A stretch of DNA of 64,000 nucleotides from Microbacterium protaetiae (GCF_004135285.1 NZ_CP035494.1:1054001-1118000); one strand, 5' to 3'; counted from the stretch's first letter, positions 26,556-35,312 are shown. The notes: a model not told the origin generated them from the sequence alone. Numbers and translations: made by a program.

Positions 26556-28153
26556 CCCACGTCGTCGTCATCGGCGGCGGGGCGGCCGGGCTCGTCGCCG
26601 CACGCGAGGCTGCGGCATCCGGCGCCGACGTCACCGTGCTCGAAGCGAAGCCGACCTTCGGCGGCAGCGTCGCTGCGCACGCCGTCGCCGGCCTCACCCT
26701 CGACGCGGGTGCCGAGAGCTTCGCGACCCGCGGCGGCGCCGTCGCGGCTCTGATCGGCGAGCTGGGGCTTTCCGATCGCATCGTCTGGCCACACATCGCC
26801 GGATCGTGGCTGCACCTGCCCGACCGCACCGTGCCGGCACCGAAGGGCGGGATGCTGGGAATCCCGACCGATCCACACTCGCCCGAGGTGGTCGCGGCGA
26901 TCGGACAGGATGCCGCGAACCGCGCCGCACGCGATCTCGACGAGCCGCTGCGCGGGGTGCCCGACACCCTGGGCGAGCTCGTGCGCGCACGGATGGGGCA
27001 GGCTGTGCTCGACCGGCTCGTGTCGCCGGTCACCAACGGCGTCTACTCGACGCCGGCCGACGAGCTCGCGGTCGACGCCATCGCGCCGGGGCTGCGCGCC
27101 GCGCTCGATCGAACCGGGTCGCTCGCCCGGGCCGTGCGCGAACTGCGCGGCGGTGCGGTCGCCAAGCCGGGGGCTGCGGCCGGCGGCTTGCGCGGCGGCA
27201 TGTGGACTCTGATGTCGGCCCTGGCCGACGACGTCGCCGCGCGCGGCGGGCGCGTGCTCGTCGATGCCCCGGTCCGCGGCATCCGTCGCGAGGGCGGCAC
27301 CTGGCTCGTCGACGTCGCGGTCGCCGCGCGCGCCGGCACCGCGGCATCCCCCGCCTCCCCCTCGCTGAAACAGGGGAATCCCGTCCAAACCCAGGGCGAC
27401 GCACTCGGTCTCGGGAAGAATCCCTTGTCTCGGCATCCGGGCGGCGGGCCGGGCGCTGTGCAGAGCGCGGCGGGCGGCGGGCCGGGCCCTGTGCACAGCG
27501 CGGCGGGCGGCGGGCCGGGCCCTGTGCAGAGCGCGGCGGGCGTGTGGGCTGAGACGCTGCGCGCTGACGCCGTCATCGTCGCCACGGCGCAGTCGGCCGC
27601 GGTGCGGCTGCTGAGCGGGGCGATCCCCGCCGCGGATTGGCCGGTACCCACCCGGGTCGACCTGGCAACGCTCGTGCTCGACGCGCCGGAGCTGGATGCC
27701 GCACCCCGCGGCACCGGGCTGCTCGTCGCCGACGACGCGCACGAGCTCGTTGAGGCGAAGGCGCTGACCCACGCGAGCATCAAGTGGGACTGGGTCGCCG
27801 AACAGGCAGGTCGTGGGCGCCACGTCGTGCGGCTTTCGTACGGGCAGGCCGGTCACCGCAGCCGGGCGGCCGACGTCGACGACGCCGCGCTGCACGCGCT
27901 GGCGGTGCAGGATGCCGCAACCCTGCTGGGCACGCCGCTCGAGACCCCGCAGGTCGTCGGGTTCGCCCGATCGACCTGGACCAACGCCGTCTCGCTCGCC
28001 ACCCGCGGCCAGGCCGGGCGCGTGGCCGCGGTGCGCGACGCCGTCGCCGCCGTGCCCGGGCTCGAGGTGACCGGCGCCTGGGTGGCCGGCACGGGCCTGG
28101 CCTCGGTCGTGCCCGATGCGCGGGCCGCGGCATCCCGCCTCGCCTCCCGCTGA
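26552..28153 (+). CDS. hemY: Coproporphyrinogen III / protoporphyrinogen oxidase (HemY/CgoX) with an in-frame repeat insertion
   Basis: 533 residues, longer than the usual 450-480. The GTG at 26552 overlaps the hemE stop (GTGA). The FAD-binding Rossmann motif VVIGGGAAGLVAAREAAASG and LTLDAGAESFATRGG open the protein, and LASVVPDARAAASRL near the end closes the flavin site. Residues about 258-330 are foreign to the family: a polar Pro/Ser/Gln stretch, then three copies of GGGPGPVQSAA encoded by 33-bp DNA repeats at 27441-27539. The insertion keeps the frame and sits before the beta strand ADAVIVATAQSAAVRLL, probably as a surface loop. With ChdC and CpfC downstream this is the coproporphyrin-dependent pathway, so coproporphyrinogen III is the likely substrate. 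Confidence 0.92.
   Translation: MTHVVVIGGGAAGLVAAREAAASGADVTVLEAKPTFGGSVAAHAVAGLTLDAGAESFATRGGAVAALIGELGLSDRIVWPHIAGSWLHLPDRTVPAPKGGMLGIPTDPHSPEVVAAIGQDAANRAARDLDEPLRGVPDTLGELVRARMGQAVLDRLVSPVTNGVYSTPADELAVDAIAPGLRAALDRTGSLARAVRELRGGAVAKPGAAAGGLRGGMWTLMSALADDVAARGGRVLVDAPVRGIRREGGTWLVDVAVAARAGTAASPASPSLKQGNPVQTQGDALGLGKNPLSRHPGGGPGAVQSAAGGGPGPVHSAAGGGPGPVQSAAGVWAETLRADAVIVATAQSAAVRLLSGAIPAADWPVPTRVDLATLVLDAPELDAAPRGTGLLVADDAHELVEAKALTHASIKWDWVAEQAGRGRHVVRLSYGQAGHRSRAADVDDAALHALAVQDAATLLGTPLETPQVVGFARSTWTNAVSLATRGQAGRVAAVRDAVAAVPGLEVTGAWVAGTGLASVVPDARAAASRLASR
27363..27539 (+). repeat. Repeat cassette inside hemY
   Basis: Bases 27368-27426 have imperfect inverted ends (GAAACAGGGGAA...TCCCG / CGGGAAGAATCCCTTGTCTC). 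They are followed by three direct repeats of 33 bases at 27441-27473, 27474-27506 and 27507-27539. Because 33 is a multiple of three, the repeats can change in number without breaking hemY. The tail of the repeat may have grown by slippage. Confidence 0.8.
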
Positions 28154-28165
28154 GCCGGCCCGCAC

Positions 28166-28254
28166 CGTTCGTCTCGCAGGATGAACGGCCCATAACCCGG
28201 CGACACGCCGGGCGACACGCCCGGGATCCCAAAAACGTCCTGCGAGCCGCACAG
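28166..28254 (+). repeat. Interspersed palindromic repeat family A, copy 2
   Basis: It starts CGTTCGTCTCGCAGGA and ends ACGTCCTGCGAGCCG. The centre GCCGGGCGACACGCCCGGGATC contains its own hairpin (GCCGGG/CCCGGG). Together with flanking sequence (GGCCGTTTCGACCCGCCTTCGGCTCGC) it forms the first of two tandem units of about 160 bp between hemY and chdC. Confidence 0.85.
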
Positions 28255-28328
28255 TGCCGCCCCCGCCACTCCGCCCCGGCCGTTTCGACCCGCCTTCGGC
28301 TCGCGCGGCGACCGCAGCCGGCCCGCAT

Positions 28329-28413
28329 CGTTCGTCTCGCAGGATGAACGCGCCACAACCCGCCGACACGCCGGGCGACACGCCCGGGATCCCAAAAACG
28401 TCCTGCGAGCCGC
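28329..28413 (+). repeat. Interspersed palindromic repeat family A, copy 3
   Basis: Near-identical to copy 2, including the flanks (GGCCGTTTCAACCCGCCTCCGGCTCGC after it), so the pair arose by tandem duplication of element plus flank. The 367-base gap between hemY and chdC is almost wholly this duplication. It interrupts an otherwise tightly overlapping operon. Confidence 0.85.
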
Positions 28414-28520
28414 ACCGCACCGCGCCGCCCGGCCGTTTCAACCCGCCTCCGGCTCGCACACCGCCCCCAGATCTTGCAGATGACCTGAAGGTTTTTTGGG
28501 GTTTCCCATCCGACGGACGG

Positions 28521-29243
28521 ATGATGGATGCCGTGCCCGATCGTGCTGTGTCCCCCGAATCCGAATCCTCCGAAGCCCCCGCCGTCTACACCCTCTGGGC
28601 AGCGTTCGCGCGCCCGACCGGCGCCGCCGTCCCCGCCGACGCGCTGAGTTCGGCAGGCCGCGACCTCGAGGCCGCGATCGCCCAGGTCGAAGCATCCGGG
28701 GTCACGGTGCGTGGCACGTACGACGTCTCGGGCTTCCGCGCCGACGCCGACCTGCTGTTCTGGCTGCACGGCGACAGCCCGCGCGCACTGCAGGCGGCGC
28801 TGCGCACGCTGCGCCGCGTGCCGGCGATCGCCGCACTCACCCCGCGCCAGACGTTCGTCGCCGTGCACCGTGCCGCCGAGTTCAACCGGTCGCACGTGCC
28901 CGCCTTCGTGCGCGGTCTCGAGCCCAAGCCGTGGCTGGCGGTCTACCCGTTCGTGCGCAGCAAGGACTGGTATCTGCTGCGCGAGAACGAACGCAGCCGC
29001 ATGCTCGCCGAGCACGGCCGCGCCGGCGCCGGCTACACCGGCGTGCTCACCAACACCGTCGCGGCCTTCGCCCTCGGCGACTATGAGTGGGTCGTGCCGA
29101 TCGAAAGCGACGAGCTCACCGACCTCGTCGACATGATGCGCGACCTGCGCTACGTCGACGCGCGCCGCCACGTCATCGAAGAGACGCCGTTCTTCACCGG
29201 CCACGTCATCACCGCTGCCGAGGTCGCCGAGGTGCTGTCGTGA
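28521..29243 (+). CDS. chdC: Coproheme decarboxylase (HemQ), chlorite dismutase family
   Basis: 240 residues from ATG ATG at 28521 (either Met possible). The actinobacterial ChdC pattern is clear: YTLWAAFARP at the start, GTYDVSGFRADADLLFWLHG, the catalytic-Tyr block LAVYPFVRSKDWYLL, the proximal-His block RMLAEHGRAGAGY, then NTVAAFALGDYEWVVPIESDELTDL. It removes two propionates from coproheme to make haem b, the last step of the pathway. It follows hemY after a repeat-filled gap and overlaps cpfC by 4 nt. Confidence 0.95.
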   Translation: MMDAVPDRAVSPESESSEAPAVYTLWAAFARPTGAAVPADALSSAGRDLEAAIAQVEASGVTVRGTYDVSGFRADADLLFWLHGDSPRALQAALRTLRRVPAIAALTPRQTFVAVHRAAEFNRSHVPAFVRGLEPKPWLAVYPFVRSKDWYLLRENERSRMLAEHGRAGAGYTGVLTNTVAAFALGDYEWVVPIESDELTDLVDMMRDLRYVDARRHVIEETPFFTGHVITAAEVAEVLS

Positions 29244-30268
29244 CCGACTTCGACGGCATTCTTCTCGCCAGTTTCGGCGGACCCGAGGGCCAGGACGACG
29301 TCATCCCGTTCCTGCGCAACGTCACCCGCGGCCGCGGCATCCCCGACGAACGACTCGAAGAAGTCGCCGTGCACTACCGCCACAACGGCGGTGTCAGCCC
29401 CATCAACGCGCAGAACCGCGCGCTCCAGGCGGCGCTGAAGGCCGAGCTTTCCGCGCGGGGCATCGCCCTGCCGGTGTACTGGGGCAACCGCAACTGGAAC
29501 CCGTACTTCGCCGACGCGGTGCGCGACGCGCACGAGGCCGGCCACGACCGGCTGCTCGCTGTCGTCACCAGCGCGTACACCTCGTACTCGGGCGTGGGCC
29601 AGTACCGCGAGAACTTCGAGGACGTCGTCGCCGAGTTCCCGGCGGTTACGATCGACCGGCTGCGCGAGTTCTTCGACCACCCCGGCTTTGTCGCGCCGTT
29701 CATCGAGGGCGTGAAGACGGCGGTGCAGGATGCCGCAGCTCAGACCCACGTGCTGTTCGTCACCCATTCCATCCCGACGGCAGCGGCGGCAGCATCCGGT
29801 CCCGAGCACGGCCCCGGCGGCGCGTATGTCGCCCAGCACCTCGCCGTGGCCGACGTCATCGCCGCCGAGGCTGCCCCCGGGCTGCCGTACTCGCTCGCGT
29901 ACCAATCGCGCAGCGGTGACCCGCGCACGCCGTGGCTCGAGCCCGACATCAACGACGAGATAAGGCGGCTGGCTGCCGAGGGCACCCAGCACGTCATCGT
30001 CGTGCCGATCGGCTTCGTCAGCGACCACATGGAGGTCCTCTGGGACCTCGACACCGAGGCGGCCGAGACCGCCGCCGAGCTCGGCATCGGCTTCGCGCGC
30101 GTGTCGACCCCGGGCGTGCACCCGGCGTTCGTATCGGGGCTGGTCGACCTCATCGAGGAGCGGCTGAACGACGTGCCTGACGCCCAGCGCCCGCACCTGA
30201 CCGCGCTCGGCCCGTGGCCCGATCACGCCCCGGTGTCTGCCGAAGAGCCGGTCGCGGTGGCGCGATGA
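29240..30268 (+). CDS. cpfC: Coproporphyrin ferrochelatase
   Basis: 342 residues from a GTG at 29240, overlapping the chdC stop (GTGA). Ferrochelatase features: ILLASFGGPEG at the N-terminus, VYWGNRNWNPYFADAV, VTSAYTSYSGVGQYRENFED, the metal-site His in VLFVTHSIPTAAAA, SLAYQSRSGDPRTPWLEPDI, and a Glu in GFVSDHMEVLWDLDTEA. Given the linked chdC, it should insert iron into coproporphyrin III rather than protoporphyrin. hemC starts 4 nt inside its end. Confidence 0.95.
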   Translation: MTDFDGILLASFGGPEGQDDVIPFLRNVTRGRGIPDERLEEVAVHYRHNGGVSPINAQNRALQAALKAELSARGIALPVYWGNRNWNPYFADAVRDAHEAGHDRLLAVVTSAYTSYSGVGQYRENFEDVVAEFPAVTIDRLREFFDHPGFVAPFIEGVKTAVQDAAAQTHVLFVTHSIPTAAAAASGPEHGPGGAYVAQHLAVADVIAAEAAPGLPYSLAYQSRSGDPRTPWLEPDINDEIRRLAAEGTQHVIVVPIGFVSDHMEVLWDLDTEAAETAAELGIGFARVSTPGVHPAFVSGLVDLIEERLNDVPDAQRPHLTALGPWPDHAPVSAEEPVAVAR

Positions 30269-31176
30269 CCCTACGGGTCGGCACACGCGGCAGCGCTCTC
30301 GCGACCGCGCAGACGCAGCAGGTGGCCGACGCCCTGGCGGCGGCGCTCGGAGGTGTGGACGTCGAGATCGTGCGCATCACCACGCACGGCGACACCTCGC
30401 GCGCATCGCTGTCGAGCCTGGGCGGCACCGGCGTGTTCGCCACCGCCCTGCGCGACGCCCTGCGCGAGGGAGAGTGCGACGTCGTCGTGCACTCGTTCAA
30501 GGATCTGCCCACGGCGCCCTCGCCGGGCCTGGTCGTGGCGGCTGTGCCGCCCCGCGAAGACGCCCGCGACGTCGTCGTGACCCGCGACGGCACACCGCTC
30601 GAAGACCTGCCCGCCGGAGCGCGCATCGGCACCGGATCTCCGCGTCGCGTCGCCCAGGTGCGTGCGGTGCGCCCCGACCTGACGGTCATCGACATCCGCG
30701 GCAACGTCGACTCGCGCCTGGCCCGCCTGCACAGCGACGGCGACGACCGGCTCGACGCCGTGGTGCTGTCGGCCGCGGGGCTGAACCGGCTGGGCCGCAC
30801 CGAGGTGAACGCCGAGCCGATGCCGCTCGAGGTATGGCCGTCGGCCCCTGCGCAAGGCGCCCTGGCGATCGAGGTGCGCGAGGCCGACGCCTCGGGCACC
30901 CCGCTGGCGGCCGCTCTGGCACAGATCGCCGACCCGGGCAGCGCCGAGTGCGCAGCCGCCGAGCGCGGTGTGCTGGCGGGACTTGAGGCCGGATGCTCCG
31001 CCCCGGTCGGCGCCACCGCCCGCATCGATGGCGGCCGGCTGACCCTGCACGCCGCCGTCTACAGCCTCGACGGGCACCGCCAGGTCGAGGCATCCGTCAC
31101 CACCGGAGACCCCGACGAAGCCGCCCGCGAGGTGGTGGCCGCGCTGCGCGACGCCGGCGCCGACGACCTCGACTGA
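30265..31176 (+). CDS. hemC: Hydroxymethylbilane synthase (porphobilinogen deaminase)
   Basis: 303 residues; ATG at 30265 overlaps the cpfC TGA. Motifs: RVGTRGSALATAQTQQV, VVVHSFKDLPT with the catalytic Asp region, GTGSPRRVAQVRAVRPDL, VIDIRGNVDSRL, and LEAGCSAPVGA with the Cys that carries the dipyrromethane cofactor. It polymerises four porphobilinogens to hydroxymethylbilane. hemD, which would act next, is not adjacent: hemB follows after 42 bases. Confidence 0.96.
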   Translation: MTLRVGTRGSALATAQTQQVADALAAALGGVDVEIVRITTHGDTSRASLSSLGGTGVFATALRDALREGECDVVVHSFKDLPTAPSPGLVVAAVPPREDARDVVVTRDGTPLEDLPAGARIGTGSPRRVAQVRAVRPDLTVIDIRGNVDSRLARLHSDGDDRLDAVVLSAAGLNRLGRTEVNAEPMPLEVWPSAPAQGALAIEVREADASGTPLAAALAQIADPGSAECAAAERGVLAGLEAGCSAPVGATARIDGGRLTLHAAVYSLDGHRQVEASVTTGDPDEAAREVVAALRDAGADDLD

Positions 31177-31218
31177 CATCTCGATCGCGGGGCGAGACCC
31201 GCAGGAGGAAGCGAACCG

Positions 31219-32205
31219 ATGAGCACCCAGCATCCGGTCATCCGACCCCGCCGCCTGCGCACCACCCCCGCGATGCGACGCCTGGTCGCCGAGACCCGCA
31301 TCCACCCCGCGCAGCTCATCCTGCCGGTGTTCGTGCGCGAAGACATCACCGAGCCAGCTCCGATCAGCTCGATGCCCGGCGTCGTGCAGCACACGCTCGA
31401 CTCCCTGAAGGGTGCAGTGCGGGATGCCGCGGCCGCGGGTCTGGGCGGAATCATGCTGTTCGGCATCCCGGCCACGCGTGACGCCATCGGATCGGGCGCC
31501 ACCGAGGCCTCCGGCATCCTCAACCGTGCCACCGCAGTCGCCGCCGCCGAAGCAGGTGACGCCCTGGTCGTGCAGACCGACCTGTGCCTGGACGAATTCA
31601 CCGACCACGGGCACTGCGGCGTGCTCGACGCACGCGGCGCCGTCGACAACGACGCGACGCTCGAGCGCTACCGCGACATGGCCGTGGCGCAGGCGCAGGC
31701 AGGATCCCAGCTGCTGGGCCTGTCGGGCATGATGGACGGCCAGGTCGCCGCCGTGCGCGAAGCGCTCGACGAGAACGGCTTCGCCGACACAGCGGTGCTC
31801 GCGTATGCGGCCAAGTACGCGTCGGCGTTCTACGGCCCGTTCCGCGAGGCGGTCGATTCGCAGCTGCAGGGCGATCGCCGCACGTATCAGCAGGACCCCG
31901 CCAACCGCATCGAGGGGCTGCGCGAAGCCGCGCTCGATGAGGCCGAGGGCGCCGACGTGCTGATGGTCAAACCGGCGATGAGCTACCTCGACGTGCTCGC
32001 CGATGTCGCCGCGACCGCGCAGGTGCCGGTGTGGGCGTACCAGGTCTCGGGCGAGCACGCGATGATCGAGGCCGCTGCCGCCAACGGGTGGATCGACCGC
32101 GACCGGGCCATCCGCGAGAGCGTGACCGGCATTCTGCGCGCGGGCGCCGGCGCCGTGCTGACGTATTGGGCCCTGGAGCTGGCGGCCGCGGAGGCCGCCG
32201 CGTGA
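31219..32205 (+). CDS. hemB: Delta-aminolevulinic acid dehydratase (porphobilinogen synthase)
   Basis: 328 residues; AGGAGGAAGC precedes the ATG. It has the metal-site segment [16 protein letters not shown], in which an Asp replaces the middle Cys of the zinc-type motif (CLCEYT), pointing to magnesium or mixed metal dependence. The active-site lysines are in [15 protein letters not shown] and [11 protein letters not shown]. It condenses two 5-aminolevulinates to porphobilinogen. Confidence 0.96.
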   Translation: MSTQHPVIRPRRLRTTPAMRRLVAETRIHPAQLILPVFVREDITEPAPISSMPGVVQHTLDSLKGAVRDAAAAGLGGIMLFGIPATRDAIGSGATEASGILNRATAVAAAEAGDALVVQTDLCLDEFTDHGHCGVLDARGAVDNDATLERYRDMAVAQAQAGSQLLGLSGMMDGQVAAVREALDENGFADTAVLAYAAKYASAFYGPFREAVDSQLQGDRRTYQQDPANRIEGLREAALDEAEGADVLMVKPAMSYLDVLADVAATAQVPVWAYQVSGEHAMIEAAAANGWIDRDRAIRESVTGILRAGAGAVLTYWALELAAAEAAA

Positions 32206-32207
32206 CC

Positions 32208-32321
32208 GCGTCCCACACGATGCGGGTTCGGGATGCCGCATCCCGCACTTTCTGTGACGCGCCCCGGGGTGTGTCACAGAAGATGCCGACCGGCCCGCGT
32301 CGCACCCGCGATTTCTGTGAC
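32208..32321. repeat. Two family B palindromic repeats between hemB and hemL
   Basis: The second element has perfect 9-base inverted ends, GTCACAGAA at 32273-32281 and TTCTGTGAC at 32313-32321, around a GC-rich core. The first (about 32208-32259) has a TGCGGG...CCCGCA core and ends in TTCTGTGAC. They share the ends of the tandem array at 22.9 kb. They sit just upstream of the hemL start and could affect its expression as RNA stems. Confidence 0.75.
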
Positions 32322-32353
32322 ATGCGGCGCTCAGCGCCGCGGAAAGAGACGGC

Positions 32354-33667
32354 ATGAGCAACGAGACCGCCTTCACCGAGGCATCCGCGGTCATCCCCGG
32401 AGGGGTGAACTCCCCCGTGCGCGCCTTCCGTTCGGTGGGCGGCGCGCCCCGGTTCCTGGTGTCGGGGCACGGCCCGTACGTCGTCGACGTCGAAGGCCGG
32501 CAGTACGTCGACCTGGTGTGCTCGTGGGGGCCGTTGCTGCTGGGGCACGCGCATCCCGCGGTGCTCGATGCCGTGCACGCCGCTGTCGACAGTGGCCTGT
32601 CGTTCGGCGCCTCGACGCCGTCCGAGACCGAGCTCGCCGAGGCGGTCATCGACCGGTTGGCCCCGGTCGCCGTTGGCGGAACCCCGGTCGTGGAGCAGAT
32701 CCGGCTCGTCTCGACCGGCACCGAGGCGACCATGACCGCCATTCGGCTGGCGCGCGGCGTGACCGGTCGCTCGCTCGTCGTGAAGTTCGCCGGACACTAC
32801 CACGGACACTCCGACGGGCTGCTGGCCGATGCCGGCAGCGGACTGGCCACCCTCGCCCTGCCCGCATCGGCCGGTGTGCCCGCCGAAATCGCGGCGCAGA
32901 CGCTCGTGCTGCCTTACAACGACCGCGACGCCGTCGAGGCCGCTTTCGCGTCGTACGGTGACCGGATCGCCGCGATCATCGTCGAGGCAGCCGCCGCCAA
33001 CATGGGGGTCGTCGCGCCTGCCGCCGGGTTCAATGCATTCCTCGCATCGACCGCGCACGCCGCCGGCGCGCTGCTCATCGTCGACGAGGTGCTCACCGGA
33101 TTCCGCGAATCCGCGGCCGGCTGGCTGGGACTCGAGCCCGTCGCCGCCGACATCGTCACCTTCGGCAAGGTCATCGGAGGCGGGATGCCGCTGGCCGCCC
33201 TCGGCGCGCGCCGCGAGATCATGGTGCACCTCGCCCCGCTCGGACCGGTCTATCAGGCCGGCACGCTGTCGGGGAACCCCGTCGCGGTCGCCGCGGGCCT
33301 TGCCACGCTGCGCGCGGCCGACGCGGCGGTGTACGCACGGGTCGATGAGGTCGCGGGCGTCATTTCCACCGCCGCCGACGAGGCCCTGACGGCAGCGGGC
33401 GTGGACCATGTGCTCTCGCGCGCCGGCAATCTCTTCAGCATCCAGTTCCGTCCGACCCTTGCGACCGACTATGCCGGCGTGCAGAAGCAGGAAGCCTTCC
33501 GGTACGGGCCGTTCTTCCACGCGATGCTCGATGCCGGCGTCTCGCTGCCGCCGAGCGCATACGAGGCCTGGTTCGTCAGCGCCGCGCACGACGACGACGC
33601 CGTCTCGCGCGTGCTTGAGGCGCTGCCGGCGGCGGCGCGGGCGGCGGCCGCGGCGGTCCCTGCCTGA
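32354..33667 (+). CDS. hemL: Glutamate-1-semialdehyde 2,1-aminomutase
   Basis: 437 residues, full length. Family blocks: [19 protein letters not shown] at the N-terminus, [69 protein letters not shown], and the PLP lysine in [15 protein letters not shown]. It moves the amino group to give 5-aminolevulinate, the product hemB uses. Last gene of the haem operon; preceded by GAAAGAGACGGC. Confidence 0.96.
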   Translation: MSNETAFTEASAVIPGGVNSPVRAFRSVGGAPRFLVSGHGPYVVDVEGRQYVDLVCSWGPLLLGHAHPAVLDAVHAAVDSGLSFGASTPSETELAEAVIDRLAPVAVGGTPVVEQIRLVSTGTEATMTAIRLARGVTGRSLVVKFAGHYHGHSDGLLADAGSGLATLALPASAGVPAEIAAQTLVLPYNDRDAVEAAFASYGDRIAAIIVEAAAANMGVVAPAAGFNAFLASTAHAAGALLIVDEVLTGFRESAAGWLGLEPVAADIVTFGKVIGGGMPLAALGARREIMVHLAPLGPVYQAGTLSGNPVAVAAGLATLRAADAAVYARVDEVAGVISTAADEALTAAGVDHVLSRAGNLFSIQFRPTLATDYAGVQKQEAFRYGPFFHAMLDAGVSLPPSAYEAWFVSAAHDDDAVSRVLEALPAAARAAAAAVPA

Positions 33668-33764
33668 CCGCGGTCACGACCGCACGCGCAGAGCGGCTAG
33701 GCTTGCTCTTTGGCGTCGTCGATTCACGACACAGCCGCGACCAGGAAAGCGAGGTGGTGCACCC

Positions 33765-33821
33765 ATGAGTAGTGACAGTCGTCATCCACTGCCGGACACC
33801 GCCTCCACCCTGAACTCCTGA
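33765..33821 (+). CDS. Putative 18-residue leader peptide of mgtE
   Basis: A short ORF, MSSDSRHPLPDTASTLNS, with GAGGTGG nine to fifteen bases ahead of its ATG, lies in the 259-base leader of mgtE. It contains the run HPLPD, and its codons for LPDT cover one arm of a long-range stem. Short ORFs with Asp/Pro codons control Mg2+ transporters elsewhere (mgtL of enterobacteria) through ribosome destabilisation at low Mg2+; applying that model here is inference from position and composition. Confidence 0.6.
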   Translation: MSSDSRHPLPDTASTLNS

Positions 33822-33860
33822 TCCGTTCGAGGTCTGGGGAGTGCCGTGTCCGGCATCCCC
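33790..33860 (+). promoter_or_regulatory. Two mutually exclusive stems in the mgtE leader (attenuator candidate)
   Basis: TGCCGGACAC (33790-33799, inside the leader ORF) is perfectly complementary to GTGTCCGGCA (33846-33855). The second segment also forms a local hairpin, GGGGA-g-TGCCG / CGGCATCCCC at 33836-33860 with a TGTC loop, followed by TCTCATCCC. Both stems need CGGCA, so only one can form. That is the layout of a translation-coupled attenuator. A possible -10 box TAGGCT lies at 33698-33703. I found no M-box riboswitch consensus. Confidence 0.55.
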
Positions 33861-33926
33861 TCTCATCCCACCCGCGCCGCGCGCGTGCTCTTGCACTGCG
33901 CTGCGGCCGCACGAGGAGGCCTCGCC

Positions 33927-35276
33927 ATGACCATCCAGGAACTCACCGACCGTATCGACGACCTCGCACTGCACATCGAGCAGGGCGATCTGGTGGCGGC
34001 ATCCGATGCCCTCACCGGGCTTGACCCGCACGACGTCGTCACCGCGATCGAACGGATGAGTCCGCGCGACGGCGCGGTGCTGTTCCGCCTGCTGGCCAAA
34101 GACCGTGCGCTCGCGGTGTTCGAGGCGCTCGCCCCCGCCGTGCAGGCCGACCTCGTGCGCCAACTGCGCGAAGTCGAGGTCGCCGCGATGTTCGCCGACC
34201 TCGACCCCGACGACCGGGTGTGGCTGCTCGACGAGCTGCCCGCCGCCGTCGCCCGCGCCCTGCTGCTCGGGCTGCCCGAGCGCGAGCGGCAGCTCACGGC
34301 CGACGTGCTCGGCTACCCGCAGAACGCCATCGGGCGCCGGATGAACCCGGACTACGTCACCACCCACCCCGATCTGACCGTGGCGCAGACGATGGCGCGC
34401 ATCCGCGCCGCCCTGGGCACCGCCGAGACCGTCTACACGCTGCCGGTCACCGACCACGGCCGCGAGGTCGTGGGCGTCGTGAGCCTGCGCGACCTCATGT
34501 CGGCGCCCGACGACGCGCGGGTGCGCGAGATCATGAGCGAGCCGCACACGGCGACCGCGACCAGCGACGCCGAGCAGGCCGCCCGGCTGTGCGCCGACAT
34601 GAGCCTGCTCGCACTTCCCGTCGTCGACAGCGAACGCCGACTGGTCGGCATCCTCACCCTCGACGATGCCGCGCGCATCCTCAAGCGCGAAGAGAGTGAG
34701 GATGCCGCCCGGCAAGGTGGCGTCGAGCCGCTGGGACGTCCGTACCTGAGCACCCCGATCACACGGCTCGTACGCTCACGGGTCGTCTGGCTGCTCGTGC
34801 TCGCGGTCGGGGCGACCCTGACCGTGCAGGTGCTGGAGATCTTCGAGGCGACGCTCGCGCAGCTGACCGCGCTCGCCCTGTTCGTGCCGCTGCTGATCGG
34901 CACCGGCGGAAACACCGGCAACCAGGCCGCCACCACGGTGACCCGCGCGCTCGCGCTCGACGAAGTGCGGCCGCGCGACATCCTGCGCGTGCTCGGGCGC
35001 GAGCTGCGCGTCGGCTTCCTGCTCGGGTTGGCGCTGGGATGCCTCGGCTTCGTCATCGCCGGAGCCATCTATGCCTTTCCGATCGGGCTCGTCATCGGGC
35101 TCACCCTGGCCGCCGTGTGCACGGTGGCGGCGACCATCGGCGGCATCATGCCGCTGGTGGCCCGGGCCATCCACGTCGACCCGGCCGTGTTCTCGAACCC
35201 GTTCATCACGACGTTCGTGGATGCCACGGGTCTGGTCATCTACTTCCTCATCGCCAAGGCCGTGCTCGGGATCTGA
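33927..35276 (+). CDS. mgtE: Magnesium transporter MgtE
   Basis: 449 residues from the ATG at 33927, which has ACGAGGAGG upstream; an in-frame ATG at 33846 falls inside the leader hairpin. The cytoplasmic N domain (superhelical, residues 1-125) reads LDPHDVVTAIERM...DLDPDDRVWLLDELP. A pair of CBS domains follows (YTLPVTDHGREVVGVVSLRDLM; LALPVVDSERRLVGILTLDDA), then five C-terminal helices with the pore block FVPLLIGTGGNTGNQAATTVTRALA. The cytoplasmic domains close the channel when Mg2+ is plentiful. Transcript-level control is suggested by the leader. Confidence 0.95.
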   Translation: MTIQELTDRIDDLALHIEQGDLVAASDALTGLDPHDVVTAIERMSPRDGAVLFRLLAKDRALAVFEALAPAVQADLVRQLREVEVAAMFADLDPDDRVWLLDELPAAVARALLLGLPERERQLTADVLGYPQNAIGRRMNPDYVTTHPDLTVAQTMARIRAALGTAETVYTLPVTDHGREVVGVVSLRDLMSAPDDARVREIMSEPHTATATSDAEQAARLCADMSLLALPVVDSERRLVGILTLDDAARILKREESEDAARQGGVEPLGRPYLSTPITRLVRSRVVWLLVLAVGATLTVQVLEIFEATLAQLTALALFVPLLIGTGGNTGNQAATTVTRALALDEVRPRDILRVLGRELRVGFLLGLALGCLGFVIAGAIYAFPIGLVIGLTLAAVCTVAATIGGIMPLVARAIHVDPAVFSNPFITTFVDATGLVIYFLIAKAVLGI

Positions 35277-35312
35277 CGACCGGTCGGTCTGGCGCGGGCG
35301 GGCACCCTGCCG

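Noticed and set aside
27780..29204. 474-codon minus-strand ORF across hemY end, repeats and chdC
   Set aside because: Runs antisense through a recognised gene and through palindromic repeats; low-complexity Arg/Pro composition.
33668..33926. M-box or yybP-ykoY riboswitch before mgtE
   Set aside because: A GGGGAG is present but the conserved cores of either class are not; the leader is better explained by the short ORF and two stems.
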